Origin: Saprospiraceae bacterium
GTDB taxonomy: Bacteria > Bacteroidota > Bacteroidia > Chitinophagales > Saprospiraceae
Direction of reading: 5' to 3'
Assembly: GCA_020436865.1 (NCBI GenBank)
Contig: JAGQXA010000422.1
Coordinates: forward strand, 1-6,242
DNA length: 6,242 bases
The notes beneath the pieces were generated by a model. The model made no database searches. It was not told the DNA's origin and was given only the letters and a program-made list of their open reading frames with translations. Shown in pieces: positions 1 to 4,637 of the stretch (position 1 is its first letter; every line of letters starts with the position of its first letter). Both the position numbers and the translations under genes were made by a program.

Positions 1-3
1 ACT

Positions 4-1083
4 ATGGCTAAACAGCCTGGAAAAATTTTGACCCTGATGTGGGGGATGCTGCTGACGACGGGGATGACCTTCGCGCAGATGTACCCCGGAGATGCCAATA
101 ACAACGGCATCGTCAATGGAGTGGATGTTTTGTATATCGGCGTTGGGTACAATGCTTCGGGAGATTCCCGGCCTGGCGCCACCACGATCTTTGAACCGCA
201 AAACCTGCCTGATCCGCTGTGGAGCGACGATTTTCCCGACGGGGTCAATTACGCCTATGCCGATTGCGACGGAAACGGAACGATCGAACAGGCTGATGCC
301 GACGTGGTGTGGACGAACTTCGGTCTGACGCACGGCATACCCGGCAGCGACGATCCGAGCATGCAAGGCACGCCGGGGATCGATCCGGAATTGCGTCTGC
401 AAGGGAACCAGTTCCTGGCCTCGGGAGGAGAACAAGTATCCGTACATATCAGCCTGGGCACCAATTTGTTGCCGGCCAATTTCTACGGCGCCTCCTTCGT
501 GATCATACTGGATAGTACCCTGATCGATCTGGGACAGAACTTCGAGTTTCAATTTCCCCAGAATCCCTGGTACGACGGCATGAACGACCCGGTACTGGAA
601 TATCTCAAGATCGATGAAGAGGCCGGGAAGATCTACGTAGCGATCTCGCGCACCGAACAGGAAGCGATCCAGGGCTTCGGACGATTGGGTAAGCTGTCGT
701 TCGTGATCATCGAAGATGTCGTCGACGCCATCAGCATCGATACGAGCTTTCAGGTCGACAGCATCGTTTTTGTCGATCAGCAGTTGAGCACATTGCCCTT
801 CGTTTCGGGCAATTTCGAGATCACCAGCAACCGGGAGGTGAAAACCGGTCCGCCGTTGCTGATCATGCCCAATCCGGCCGAAGGGCCCTTTGAGGTGCAG
901 ACCGAGGGCTGGCAGATCGAGAACATCACCGTATGGAATGCCATCGGGCAGGCGATGAACACGCAAATAGACCTTCACGGAGAAACCGCGACCGTTTCTC
1001 CCGATAAATGGCCTCCGGGAATTTACCTCCTGGAAGTCGAGACCAAAGGAGGTAAGGCTATCTCCCGGATCGCGATCCGGTGA
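4..1083 (+). CDS. Secreted dockerin/cohesin-like protein with type IX secretion sorting domain
   Basis: A 359-residue protein exported through Sec and then probably through the type IX secretion system to the cell surface or medium. Residues 1-25 form a signal peptide: basic start, hydrophobic LTLMWGMLL, probable cleavage after TFA. Two dockerin-type calcium loops follow: D30-x-N32-x-N34-G ending at D41, and D87-x-D89-G-N91-G ending at D98. They are separated by about 45 residues, where a classical dockerin has a much shorter linker. Residues about 130-272 are beta-rich and resemble a cohesin-like domain (SVHISL, YGASFVIILD, GRLGKLSFVI). Residues about 284-359 are a type A T9SS C-terminal domain: PNPAEGPF, VWNAIGQ, PPGIYLLEVETKGG and a basic end RIAIR. 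No catalytic domain is visible, so it may be a surface scaffold or adhesion protein. The ATG lies 3 bases from the window edge, so its promoter is not visible; the signal peptide begins directly at this ATG and supports the start. Confidence 0.88.
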   Translation: MAKQPGKILTLMWGMLLTTGMTFAQMYPGDANNNGIVNGVDVLYIGVGYNASGDSRPGATTIFEPQNLPDPLWSDDFPDGVNYAYADCDGNGTIEQADADVVWTNFGLTHGIPGSDDPSMQGTPGIDPELRLQGNQFLASGGEQVSVHISLGTNLLPANFYGASFVIILDSTLIDLGQNFEFQFPQNPWYDGMNDPVLEYLKIDEEAGKIYVAISRTEQEAIQGFGRLGKLSFVIIEDVVDAISIDTSFQVDSIVFVDQQLSTLPFVSGNFEITSNREVKTGPPLLIMPNPAEGPFEVQTEGWQIENITVWNAIGQAMNTQIDLHGETATVSPDKWPPGIYLLEVETKGGKAISRIAIR

Positions 1084-1366
1084 CCGATTACAAACTGATA
1101 AACTTGTTTCCGTGAGTAAACCCAGAACCGATTTTTTCCGACACCTACATTCTATTAACTAGTTATAATCTCGTGAACATTTTCCAAAAACTGATCAGAT
1201 CTACTGAAACCGTGAGCTTTTGTACCCAAGAACCAAACTACTGTAACCATTAGAATTCCACGAACCGTTACCACCTGACCTGCATTGACCGACCGCTATT
1301 AACCATTATTATCCCATGAACAACAGTGGAAAAGGGGAACTACCCCCCTCCCTTTTCCCAATCCAG
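1084..1366. other. Gene-free, G-poor region downstream of the dockerin gene
   Basis: No convincing gene is present between the dockerin gene and its terminator. By hand count, positions 1084-1320 hold about 30 G and 63 C on the plus strand, so GC is about 39 percent with a strong bias against G; the adjoining genes are much richer in GC. Short related words recur irregularly (CGTGAG near 1111 and 1211, CGTGAA near 1172, TAACCATTA near 1244 and 1291). I could not fit them to a fixed period. It is most simply a long 3' untranslated region of the upstream gene, read through to the hairpins at 1328-1401. Confidence 0.5.
1328..1358 (+). other. Stem-loop upstream of the terminator
   Basis: GGAAAAGGG at 1328-1336 is perfectly complementary to CCCTTTTCC at 1350-1358. 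This gives a 9-bp stem, extendable by a G-U pair, with a C-rich loop. It has no T-run of its own and sits 8 bases before the terminator hairpin, so it is more likely a 3'-end stabilising structure than a separate terminator. Confidence 0.55.
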
Positions 1367-1401
1367 AAACAGGACCTTCCCCCAAGGTCCTGTTTTTTTT
1401 T
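1367..1401 (+). terminator. Intrinsic (Rho-independent) terminator
   Basis: ACAGGACCTT (1369-1378) pairs perfectly with AAGGTCCTGT (1384-1393) around a CCCCC loop, with A-T pairs extending the base of the stem. A run of nine T (1393-1401) follows on the plus strand. It would end transcription of the dockerin gene. Read on the minus strand, the hairpin is followed only by TTTCTGG, so it is a weaker terminator for the converging YdeI-like gene. Confidence 0.85.
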
Positions 1402-1450
1402 GCCCTGTGGAGAGATCTATAGCCTTCCTGCAATCCTCTTTTAGCCAGGT

Positions 1451-2071
1451 CTAACGATCGTGAAAACCTTTTCCATCGAGGATCCTCTGTATGTACTTTT
1501 CGACCCTTGCCTCCCGGGTTTTGGATTGCTTGGGAGCGGAGAAGTAGAGGATGTATCCCCTTTGCCGGCCCGGTGTCAATGCTTCGAAAGCGATTTTCAA
1601 GGCGGGCATTTCTTCCAGTTTCTTCCGTAGTTCGTCGGGAATGGGCTCCGGGTTCTGCTTGAACTGTACCTTCAAGCCGGCCTTTTCTACTTCGATGGCT
1701 TCGCGGATGTAGGCCTTCAATATGGGTTCCATTTCGATGATGGCCCCGACTTCGGTGAACGGGATCAGGCGGCTGGCCTGCGAGTGTTCTCCGGGTTTCT
1801 TTAAAATGCCGTTGGGGTCCTTCAGCAGGGCGCCCTTGAAAAAGCTGAGGGCGCAGTAGTCTACAAAAGCGCTCATCAACAGGATATTGCCATCCTGGAA
1901 AGTGTAGCAGGGAACGCTCCACTTCACCTCTTCGGTCAAGCCGCAGTCGAGCAGGATCCTCCTCAATCGCGCCATTTCTTCCTGCCATTTATGCACTTTG
2001 CAATCGGGCGTACCGCCGAGTGCGCAGCGCCCGCAGCCTATTTCGAAATAGGTATCGACTTCTGGATTCAT
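1451..2071 (-). CDS. YdeI/OmpD-associated (DUF1801-type) family protein
   Basis: A 206-residue cytoplasmic protein with no signal peptide or membrane segment. Residues about 28-130 match the DUF1801 style (EEVKWSVPCYTF, GNILLMSAF, DYCALSFFKGALLKDP). The C-terminal part, about 140-200, has the family's AFEALTPGRQRGYILYFSAPKQ region and a basic helix with KTREARVEKYI, known as the OmdA or bacteriocin-protection-like segment. The N-terminus has C13-x-x-C16, C24 and H27 in a compact GCGRCALGGTPDCKVH stretch, which could bind a metal; I recall this stretch in other members but cannot check. The biochemical function of the family is not established; E. coli YdeI is linked to envelope stress and peptide resistance. 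The start is the first in-frame ATG and lies about 20 bases from the left repeat copy, with no clear ribosome site. It is the last minus-strand gene here. Confidence 0.82.
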   Translation of the reverse strand: MNPEVDTYFEIGCGRCALGGTPDCKVHKWQEEMARLRRILLDCGLTEEVKWSVPCYTFQDGNILLMSAFVDYCALSFFKGALLKDPNGILKKPGEHSQASRLIPFTEVGAIIEMEPILKAYIREAIEVEKAGLKVQFKQNPEPIPDELRKKLEEMPALKIAFEALTPGRQRGYILYFSAPKQSKTREARVEKYIQRILDGKGFHDR

Positions 2072-2090
2072 TGGATGATAGATCTATTTA

Positions 2091-2150
2091 GATCGGCGAT
2101 GCTCATTCGCCAGTCTTCAAAGCGGCATCACAGGTAGCGGTTTGGAGACC
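2091..2150. repeat. Direct repeat, left copy (60 bases) flanking the toxin-antitoxin island
   Basis: This 60-base segment is identical to 3037-3096 except at its sixth base (G here, A there), in the same orientation. The last 54 bases match perfectly, and similarity stops abruptly on both sides. On the minus strand one frame reads GLQTATCDAALKTGE then stop, and here that frame continues into the 47-codon ORF at 2103-2246. It lacks the GTTRRRY/RYYYAAC core sites of an integron attC site. It could be a member of a dispersed intergenic repeat family or the trace of a recombination event. Confidence 0.95.
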
Positions 2151-2246
2151 GCAGATATGCTCAAGCGAAAATGGTTTTGGAATTTCTAAGACGGTCAATC
2201 GGTATAGGCTGTCGTCCGTCTGGAGGTTGACGACATCAAGGGGCAT
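2103..2246 (-). CDS. Possible small protein (47 aa) after the antitoxin, ending inside the repeat
   Basis: The ATG at 2246-2244 follows the antitoxin stop after a single base (TGA-C-ATG), a spacing typical of translationally coupled genes. The frame stays open for 47 codons and stops at 2105-2103. The predicted peptide starts MPLDVVNLQTDDSLYRL, has EIPKPFSLEHIC in its middle, and ends GLQTATCDAALKTGE; that tail is encoded by the left direct repeat. It has no signal peptide, membrane segment or recognised domain. It may be a real third gene of the toxin-antitoxin operon, a decayed remnant, or chance. The near-perfect spacing favours translation; the repeat-encoded tail favours a remnant or a captured end. 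Confidence 0.35.
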   Translation of the reverse strand: MPLDVVNLQTDDSLYRLTVLEIPKPFSLEHICGLQTATCDAALKTGE

Positions 2247-2247
2247 G

Positions 2248-2667
2248 TCATTTCGAATGCAAGATCTGATCGGTGTGATACAGATCGGTCACTAGTTTAT
2301 TTACCAGGTCTTTCAGCTTGGCAGTATTGTTGTTGAGCCACTCCCTGACTGCCTCATCCTCGATCGACAGTTCAATGGTGATGACCTCCTCCTTCTTACC
2401 TTTGGCAATCCCTTTTGATGAAAGCATATCCTTCAGATTTGAATATTTGCCTTCCCATTCCACTTCCTCGAAATCAGGATCGTAGACCACATCCGAATCT
2501 CTGTACAGCATGTTTTTCTCCGACACCAGGTAACCATTCTCTACCAGCAACAGGGCATCGCGAAAGCTCAATCGCTTTTCCTCGAGATCCGACAATACAA
2601 TATCCTCGACCGATACTCCCTGCCTGATCAGGTCAAGCACCTCAGCTGTTTTCATCGTCTTCTTCAT
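2248..2667 (-). CDS. Antitoxin of a BrnT-type toxin-antitoxin pair, with extended N-terminal part
   Basis: A 139-residue protein that presumably neutralises the BrnT toxin and represses the operon. The C-terminal part, about 94-131, fits a ribbon-helix-helix DNA-binding fold: beta strand EVITIELS, then helices around IEDEAVREWLNNN and AKLKDLVNKLVTDLY. This matches the position of the DNA-binding part in BrnA-type antitoxins, but not their usual sequence. Residues 1-90 are an acidic extension (GVSVEDIVLSDLEEKRLSF, VYDPDFEEVEWEGKY) that I do not recognise; it probably wraps the toxin. The ATG at 2667 overlaps the toxin gene end by 26 bases and has AAAGGGA about 7 bases upstream, inside the toxin gene. 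A second ATG at 2655 (Met5) is possible. GC is lower than in the glutaminase and propeller genes, suggesting acquisition. The antitoxin role rests mainly on gene context. Confidence 0.72.
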   Translation of the reverse strand: MKKTMKTAEVLDLIRQGVSVEDIVLSDLEEKRLSFRDALLLVENGYLVSEKNMLYRDSDVVYDPDFEEVEWEGKYSNLKDMLSSKGIAKGKKEEVITIELSIEDEAVREWLNNNTAKLKDLVNKLVTDLYHTDQILHSK

Positions 2668-2953
2668 CTGAATGTCCCTTTAATGAATTACCAATATACT
2701 CTTTGATCTCATCCTTTCGAGCTTGCCGAGCAGAAATAATGCGGATCGTAGTGTCTCTGATGGTAAACACTACTGCGATAATAAAAAGTTTCAGGGTTTT
2801 TCCAATCGCGATCCATCTCTCTTCTTCCCGCACCGTTCTTCCCTTATCGACTATTGCTTTATCATCGCCAAACACTTCTTTAGCCTGGTCAAAATCTATT
2901 CCGTGCTTCCTTTTGTTTGATGCCGACTTGTTGAGGTCCCAACTGTATTTCAT
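2642..2953 (-). CDS. brnT: BrnT-family toxin (RelE-like ribonuclease)
   Basis: A 103-residue protein of the BrnT family: RelE-fold RNases that block growth by cutting RNA and are held inactive by an antitoxin. Family signatures are visible in order: YSWDLNKSASNKRKHGIDF (residues 3-21) with NxKHG, then FDQAKEVFGD, then REEERWIAIGKT (42-53), a hydrophobic strand LFIIAVVFTI, and RIISARQARKDEIKEY (71-86), the conserved RxISAR...E end. Length is near the usual 90-100. The acidic tail (HSDEEDDENS) is the part overlapped by the antitoxin start. Toxin-first order is usual for BrnTA. A short inverted repeat 19 bases before the ATG may be the operator. The gene sits inside a lower-GC island bounded by direct repeats. 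Family identity is firm; toxicity is inferred from the family. Confidence 0.9.
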   Translation of the reverse strand: MKYSWDLNKSASNKRKHGIDFDQAKEVFGDDKAIVDKGRTVREEERWIAIGKTLKLFIIAVVFTIRDTTIRIISARQARKDEIKEYIGNSLKGHSDEEDDENS

Positions 2954-2972
2954 GTGGGTTTATTTGTAATCC

Positions 2973-2985
2973 AGGCTGATAGCCT
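2973..2985 (-). promoter_or_regulatory. Candidate operator upstream of the toxin-antitoxin operon
   Basis: AGGCT-GAT-AGCCT is a perfect inverted repeat with 5-base arms, centred 26 bases upstream of the brnT ATG. BrnTA operons are known to be repressed by the antitoxin or the complex, and ribbon-helix-helix proteins often bind short inverted repeats. The arms are short, so chance is possible. No convincing Bacteroidota -33/-7 promoter could be placed around it. Confidence 0.25.
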
Positions 2986-3022
2986 CAAGAAAATTCAACT
3001 TTTGTCTGCTGATTATCCAGAT

Positions 3023-3046
3023 ATCGTCGATCTCCGGATCGACGAT
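3023..3046. repeat. Inverted repeat at the right boundary of the island
   Basis: ATCGTCGATC (3023-3032) and GATCGACGAT (3037-3046) are perfect 10-base inverted copies with a 4-base loop. The right arm is the first 10 bases of the right direct repeat; the left arm lies just inside the island. No T-run follows on either strand, so it is not a standard terminator. The left repeat copy lacks the matching arm. Confidence 0.7.
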
Positions 3047-3096
3047 GCTCATTCGCCAGTCTTCAAAGCGGCATCACAGGTAGCGGTTTGGAGACC
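3037..3096. repeat. Direct repeat, right copy (60 bases) flanking the toxin-antitoxin island
   Basis: This copy matches 2091-2150 at 59 of 60 positions in the same orientation. It starts 14 bases downstream of the propeller gene's stop codon on the minus strand. Together the two copies enclose 886 bases (2151-3036) that hold the toxin, the antitoxin and most of the small ORF. Confidence 0.95.
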
Positions 3097-3110
3097 CACG
3101 AAATAAGAGT

Positions 3111-4193
3111 TTACTCCACAAACAACACCGAGTGCACCATCGGCAGATAGTTGTTGATCACCTGCCAGCGCTCGCCGCGGTCGGCGGAGAAAAAGAGGTT
3201 GCCGGTGGTGGTGCCGAAGGCGAGGCCATCGCCCGAGCAGGCCAGCGCGTGGCGATAGACGATGTCGAAACTGTGCCCCTGAGGTAAGCCGTGGCGGAGC
3301 GTCTTCCAGCTCTTTCCGCCGTCGTCAGTGCGGCAAACGCACAGGGATCGGTCGATGGCCAGCCGGTGCATATCGCTCACGGCCGGGGCTACCCAGGCCT
3401 GATCGGGATCGTCGTCGGCTACGGCGATGGCGAAGCCGAAGGAGGCAGGACCGTCCTTTTCGGAAATGTCCGTCCACAACCTCCCGCCGTCGACCGAGCG
3501 GAAGATCCCGCAGTGGTTTTGCTGCCACATGACGTCGGGATTGGCCGGCGAGGCTACCAACAAGTGCGGGTCGTGGCCCACTTCCGCTTCCGGATCGGGC
3601 AGGAAATCGGCCCGCAGGCCCTTGTTGCGCACCGCCCAGGTCTTGCCGGCATCGACGCTTTCGAACACGCCGGCGCAGCTCACGCCGACGTAGACGTGGT
3701 TCTCGTCGCGGGGGTCGACCACCACCGAGTGGATCCCGGCATGGTCACGCCCGCCGCCGAACCAGTTGTTTTCGCGGGAGGGGTGATTCCAAAGCGATTC
3801 GACCAGCTGGAATTCCCGGCCGCCGTCGTCGCTGCGAAATAATCCGCCGGGCTCCGTGCCGACCCACAGGCGATCGGGATGCCGGCGGCCGCCCTGCTGC
3901 ATCGCCCACAAATAACGGGTATGGGCCGGCTCGCCGGGCTTGATCTCGGCGCCTTCGGGATAAGCCGGGGCGGTCACCTCTTCCCAGTTAGCGCCGCGGT
4001 CGGCCGAGCGGTGCAACTTCACGCCCCAATGGCCGTGATCGAGGCAGGCCCACCAAACGCCGTTGCGCTCGTCGGCATAGGCGATGGATACAGGCACGCC
4101 TGGAAAATGTACGTCTTGCATGGCCCATTGGCCGTTTTGGTGGCGGTACACCACGAGTCCCTTGCGGGTACCGAGCAGTAGGGTGGATTTCAT
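3111..4193 (-). CDS. Asp-box (BNR-repeat) beta-propeller protein, sialidase-like fold
   Basis: A 360-residue protein with no signal peptide or membrane segment, so probably cytoplasmic. It carries six evenly spread Asp-box motifs (S/T-x-D-x-G-x-x-W/F) at residues 63-70, 121-128, 179-186, 233-240, 289-296 and 336-343, as expected of a six- or seven-bladed propeller of the WD40/YVTN/BNR type. Such proteins are often labelled exo-alpha-sialidase or glycosyl hydrolase. I cannot see the sialidase arginine triad or the FRIP motif, so enzymatic sialidase activity should not be assumed. A conserved-looking central stretch, NNWFGGGRDHAGIHSVVVDP (142-161), may line the active or binding face. It begins 40 bases after the MoaD-like gene ends and is probably co-transcribed with it. 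The ATG at 4193 follows directly after a 7-base tandem repeat. Confidence 0.85.
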   Translation of the reverse strand: MKSTLLLGTRKGLVVYRHQNGQWAMQDVHFPGVPVSIAYADERNGVWWACLDHGHWGVKLHRSADRGANWEEVTAPAYPEGAEIKPGEPAHTRYLWAMQQGGRRHPDRLWVGTEPGGLFRSDDGGREFQLVESLWNHPSRENNWFGGGRDHAGIHSVVVDPRDENHVYVGVSCAGVFESVDAGKTWAVRNKGLRADFLPDPEAEVGHDPHLLVASPANPDVMWQQNHCGIFRSVDGGRLWTDISEKDGPASFGFAIAVADDDPDQAWVAPAVSDMHRLAIDRSLCVCRTDDGGKSWKTLRHGLPQGHSFDIVYRHALACSGDGLAFGTTTGNLFFSADRGERWQVINNYLPMVHSVLFVE

Positions 4194-4194
4194 G

Positions 4195-4229
4195 GCTGGA
4201 TGTTAGTTGTTGGATATTGGATGTTGGAT
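4195..4229. repeat. Tandem 7-base repeat between the MoaD-like and propeller genes
   Basis: Five consecutive 7-base units, GCTGGAT, GTTAGTT, GTTGGAT, ATTGGAT and GTTGGAT on the plus strand, fill nearly all of the 40-base gap between the two genes and end one base before the propeller ATG. The second unit is the most degenerate. It occupies the translation-initiation region of the propeller gene, so changes in unit number could alter its expression. Confidence 0.75.
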
Positions 4230-4233
4230 CGGA

Positions 4234-4506
4234 CTAGCCGCCGGAGAGGGCCTGCATGATGTAGATCTCGCTGTCGGGCCGGAAGGGGTCGGTCAGCGCG
4301 TCGCGGTCGGCGATCAGCTCGCCGTCGATGAAGATGTTGACGTGTCGCCGCAGACGCCCCTGTTCATCGAGCACATAGGCCCGCAGACCGGGATGTTTTT
4401 TCTCGAGTTGCGCCAGTAGATCGGAAAGACTCTCGGCCTTCAGATCGATCTCCCGCAGGTCGGGAAAGAAGCGCTTTAGCGCATAAGTGAAGTTGACAGA
4501 AGGCAT
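4234..4506 (-). CDS. MoaD/ThiS-family (CysO-like) beta-grasp protein with Gly-Gly end
   Basis: A 90-residue ubiquitin-fold protein whose last residues are ALSGG, so the Gly-Gly is fully exposed at the C-terminus without processing. Members of this family are adenylated at the terminal glycine by an E1-like enzyme, converted to a thiocarboxylate and donate sulfur, for example in molybdopterin, thiamin or cysteine synthesis. The segments VNFTYALKRFF (4-14), LSDLLAQLEKKHPGL (27-41) and RRHVNIFIDGELI (53-65) fit strand-helix-strand of the fold. The RRHVNIFIDGE segment followed by a GG tail resembles mycobacterial CysO more than classical MoaD. No MoeB/ThiF-like activator, MoaE, CysM or protease gene lies in the window. 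It precedes the propeller gene by 40 bases, suggesting a two-gene operon. Its real acceptor is unknown. Confidence 0.85.
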   Translation of the reverse strand: MPSVNFTYALKRFFPDLREIDLKAESLSDLLAQLEKKHPGLRAYVLDEQGRLRRHVNIFIDGELIADRDALTDPFRPDSEIYIMQALSGG

Positions 4507-4577
4507 AGTTGGGTGATTTGCTGCATAAGATAGGGGTTTTCCGGGAAAATTGGTCCTTCAATCCTTCGGCCATCCCT

Positions 4578-4636
4578 GCCAACTGTACCCGCCAACTGTA
4601 CCCGCCAACTGTACCTGCCAACTGTACCTGCCAACT
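4578..4636. repeat. Tandem 13-base repeat between glutaminase and the MoaD-like gene
   Basis: Four full units of GCCAACTGTACCY (4578-4590, 4591-4603, 4604-4616, 4617-4629) are followed by a partial unit, GCCAACT, that ends one base before the glutaminase stop codon. Units differ only at the last base, C in two and T in two. Thirteen is not a multiple of three, so the array is not a protein repeat. On the minus strand every unit contains TACAGTTG, similar to the Bacteroidota -7 element TAnnTTTG, pointing towards the MoaD-like gene 71 bases further on. Confidence 0.92.
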
Positions 4637-4637
4637 A

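Noticed and set aside
1299..1988. A 229-codon minus-strand frame over the YdeI-like gene and the terminator
   Set aside because: It is a shadow of the YdeI-like gene, which has recognisable family motifs. It runs through the terminator region, and its peptide is Arg/Gly-rich with no domain.
2078..2087. Perfect palindrome ATAGATCTAT just upstream of the YdeI-like ATG as an operator
   Set aside because: A 10-base palindrome without flanking symmetry is too short to support a regulator site on its own.
2091..3096. Integron cassette bounded by attC sites
   Set aside because: The arrangement (one small operon between direct repeats of about 60 bases) suggested it, but the repeat lacks the RYYYAAC/GTTRRRY core sites and the extended imperfect palindrome of attC.
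2091..3096. Composite transposon or insertion sequence flanked by its repeats
   Set aside because: No transposase or integrase coding sequence is present, and the 60-base copies are direct repeats far longer than normal target-site duplications.
3291..3842. A 183-codon plus-strand frame antisense to the propeller gene
   Set aside because: The minus strand encodes six regularly placed Asp boxes, and the antisense peptide is Val/Gly/Ala-rich without a domain.
3111..4193. True secreted sialidase
   Set aside because: Asp boxes define only the propeller fold. There is no signal peptide and the catalytic arginines and FRIP motif of sialidases could not be found.
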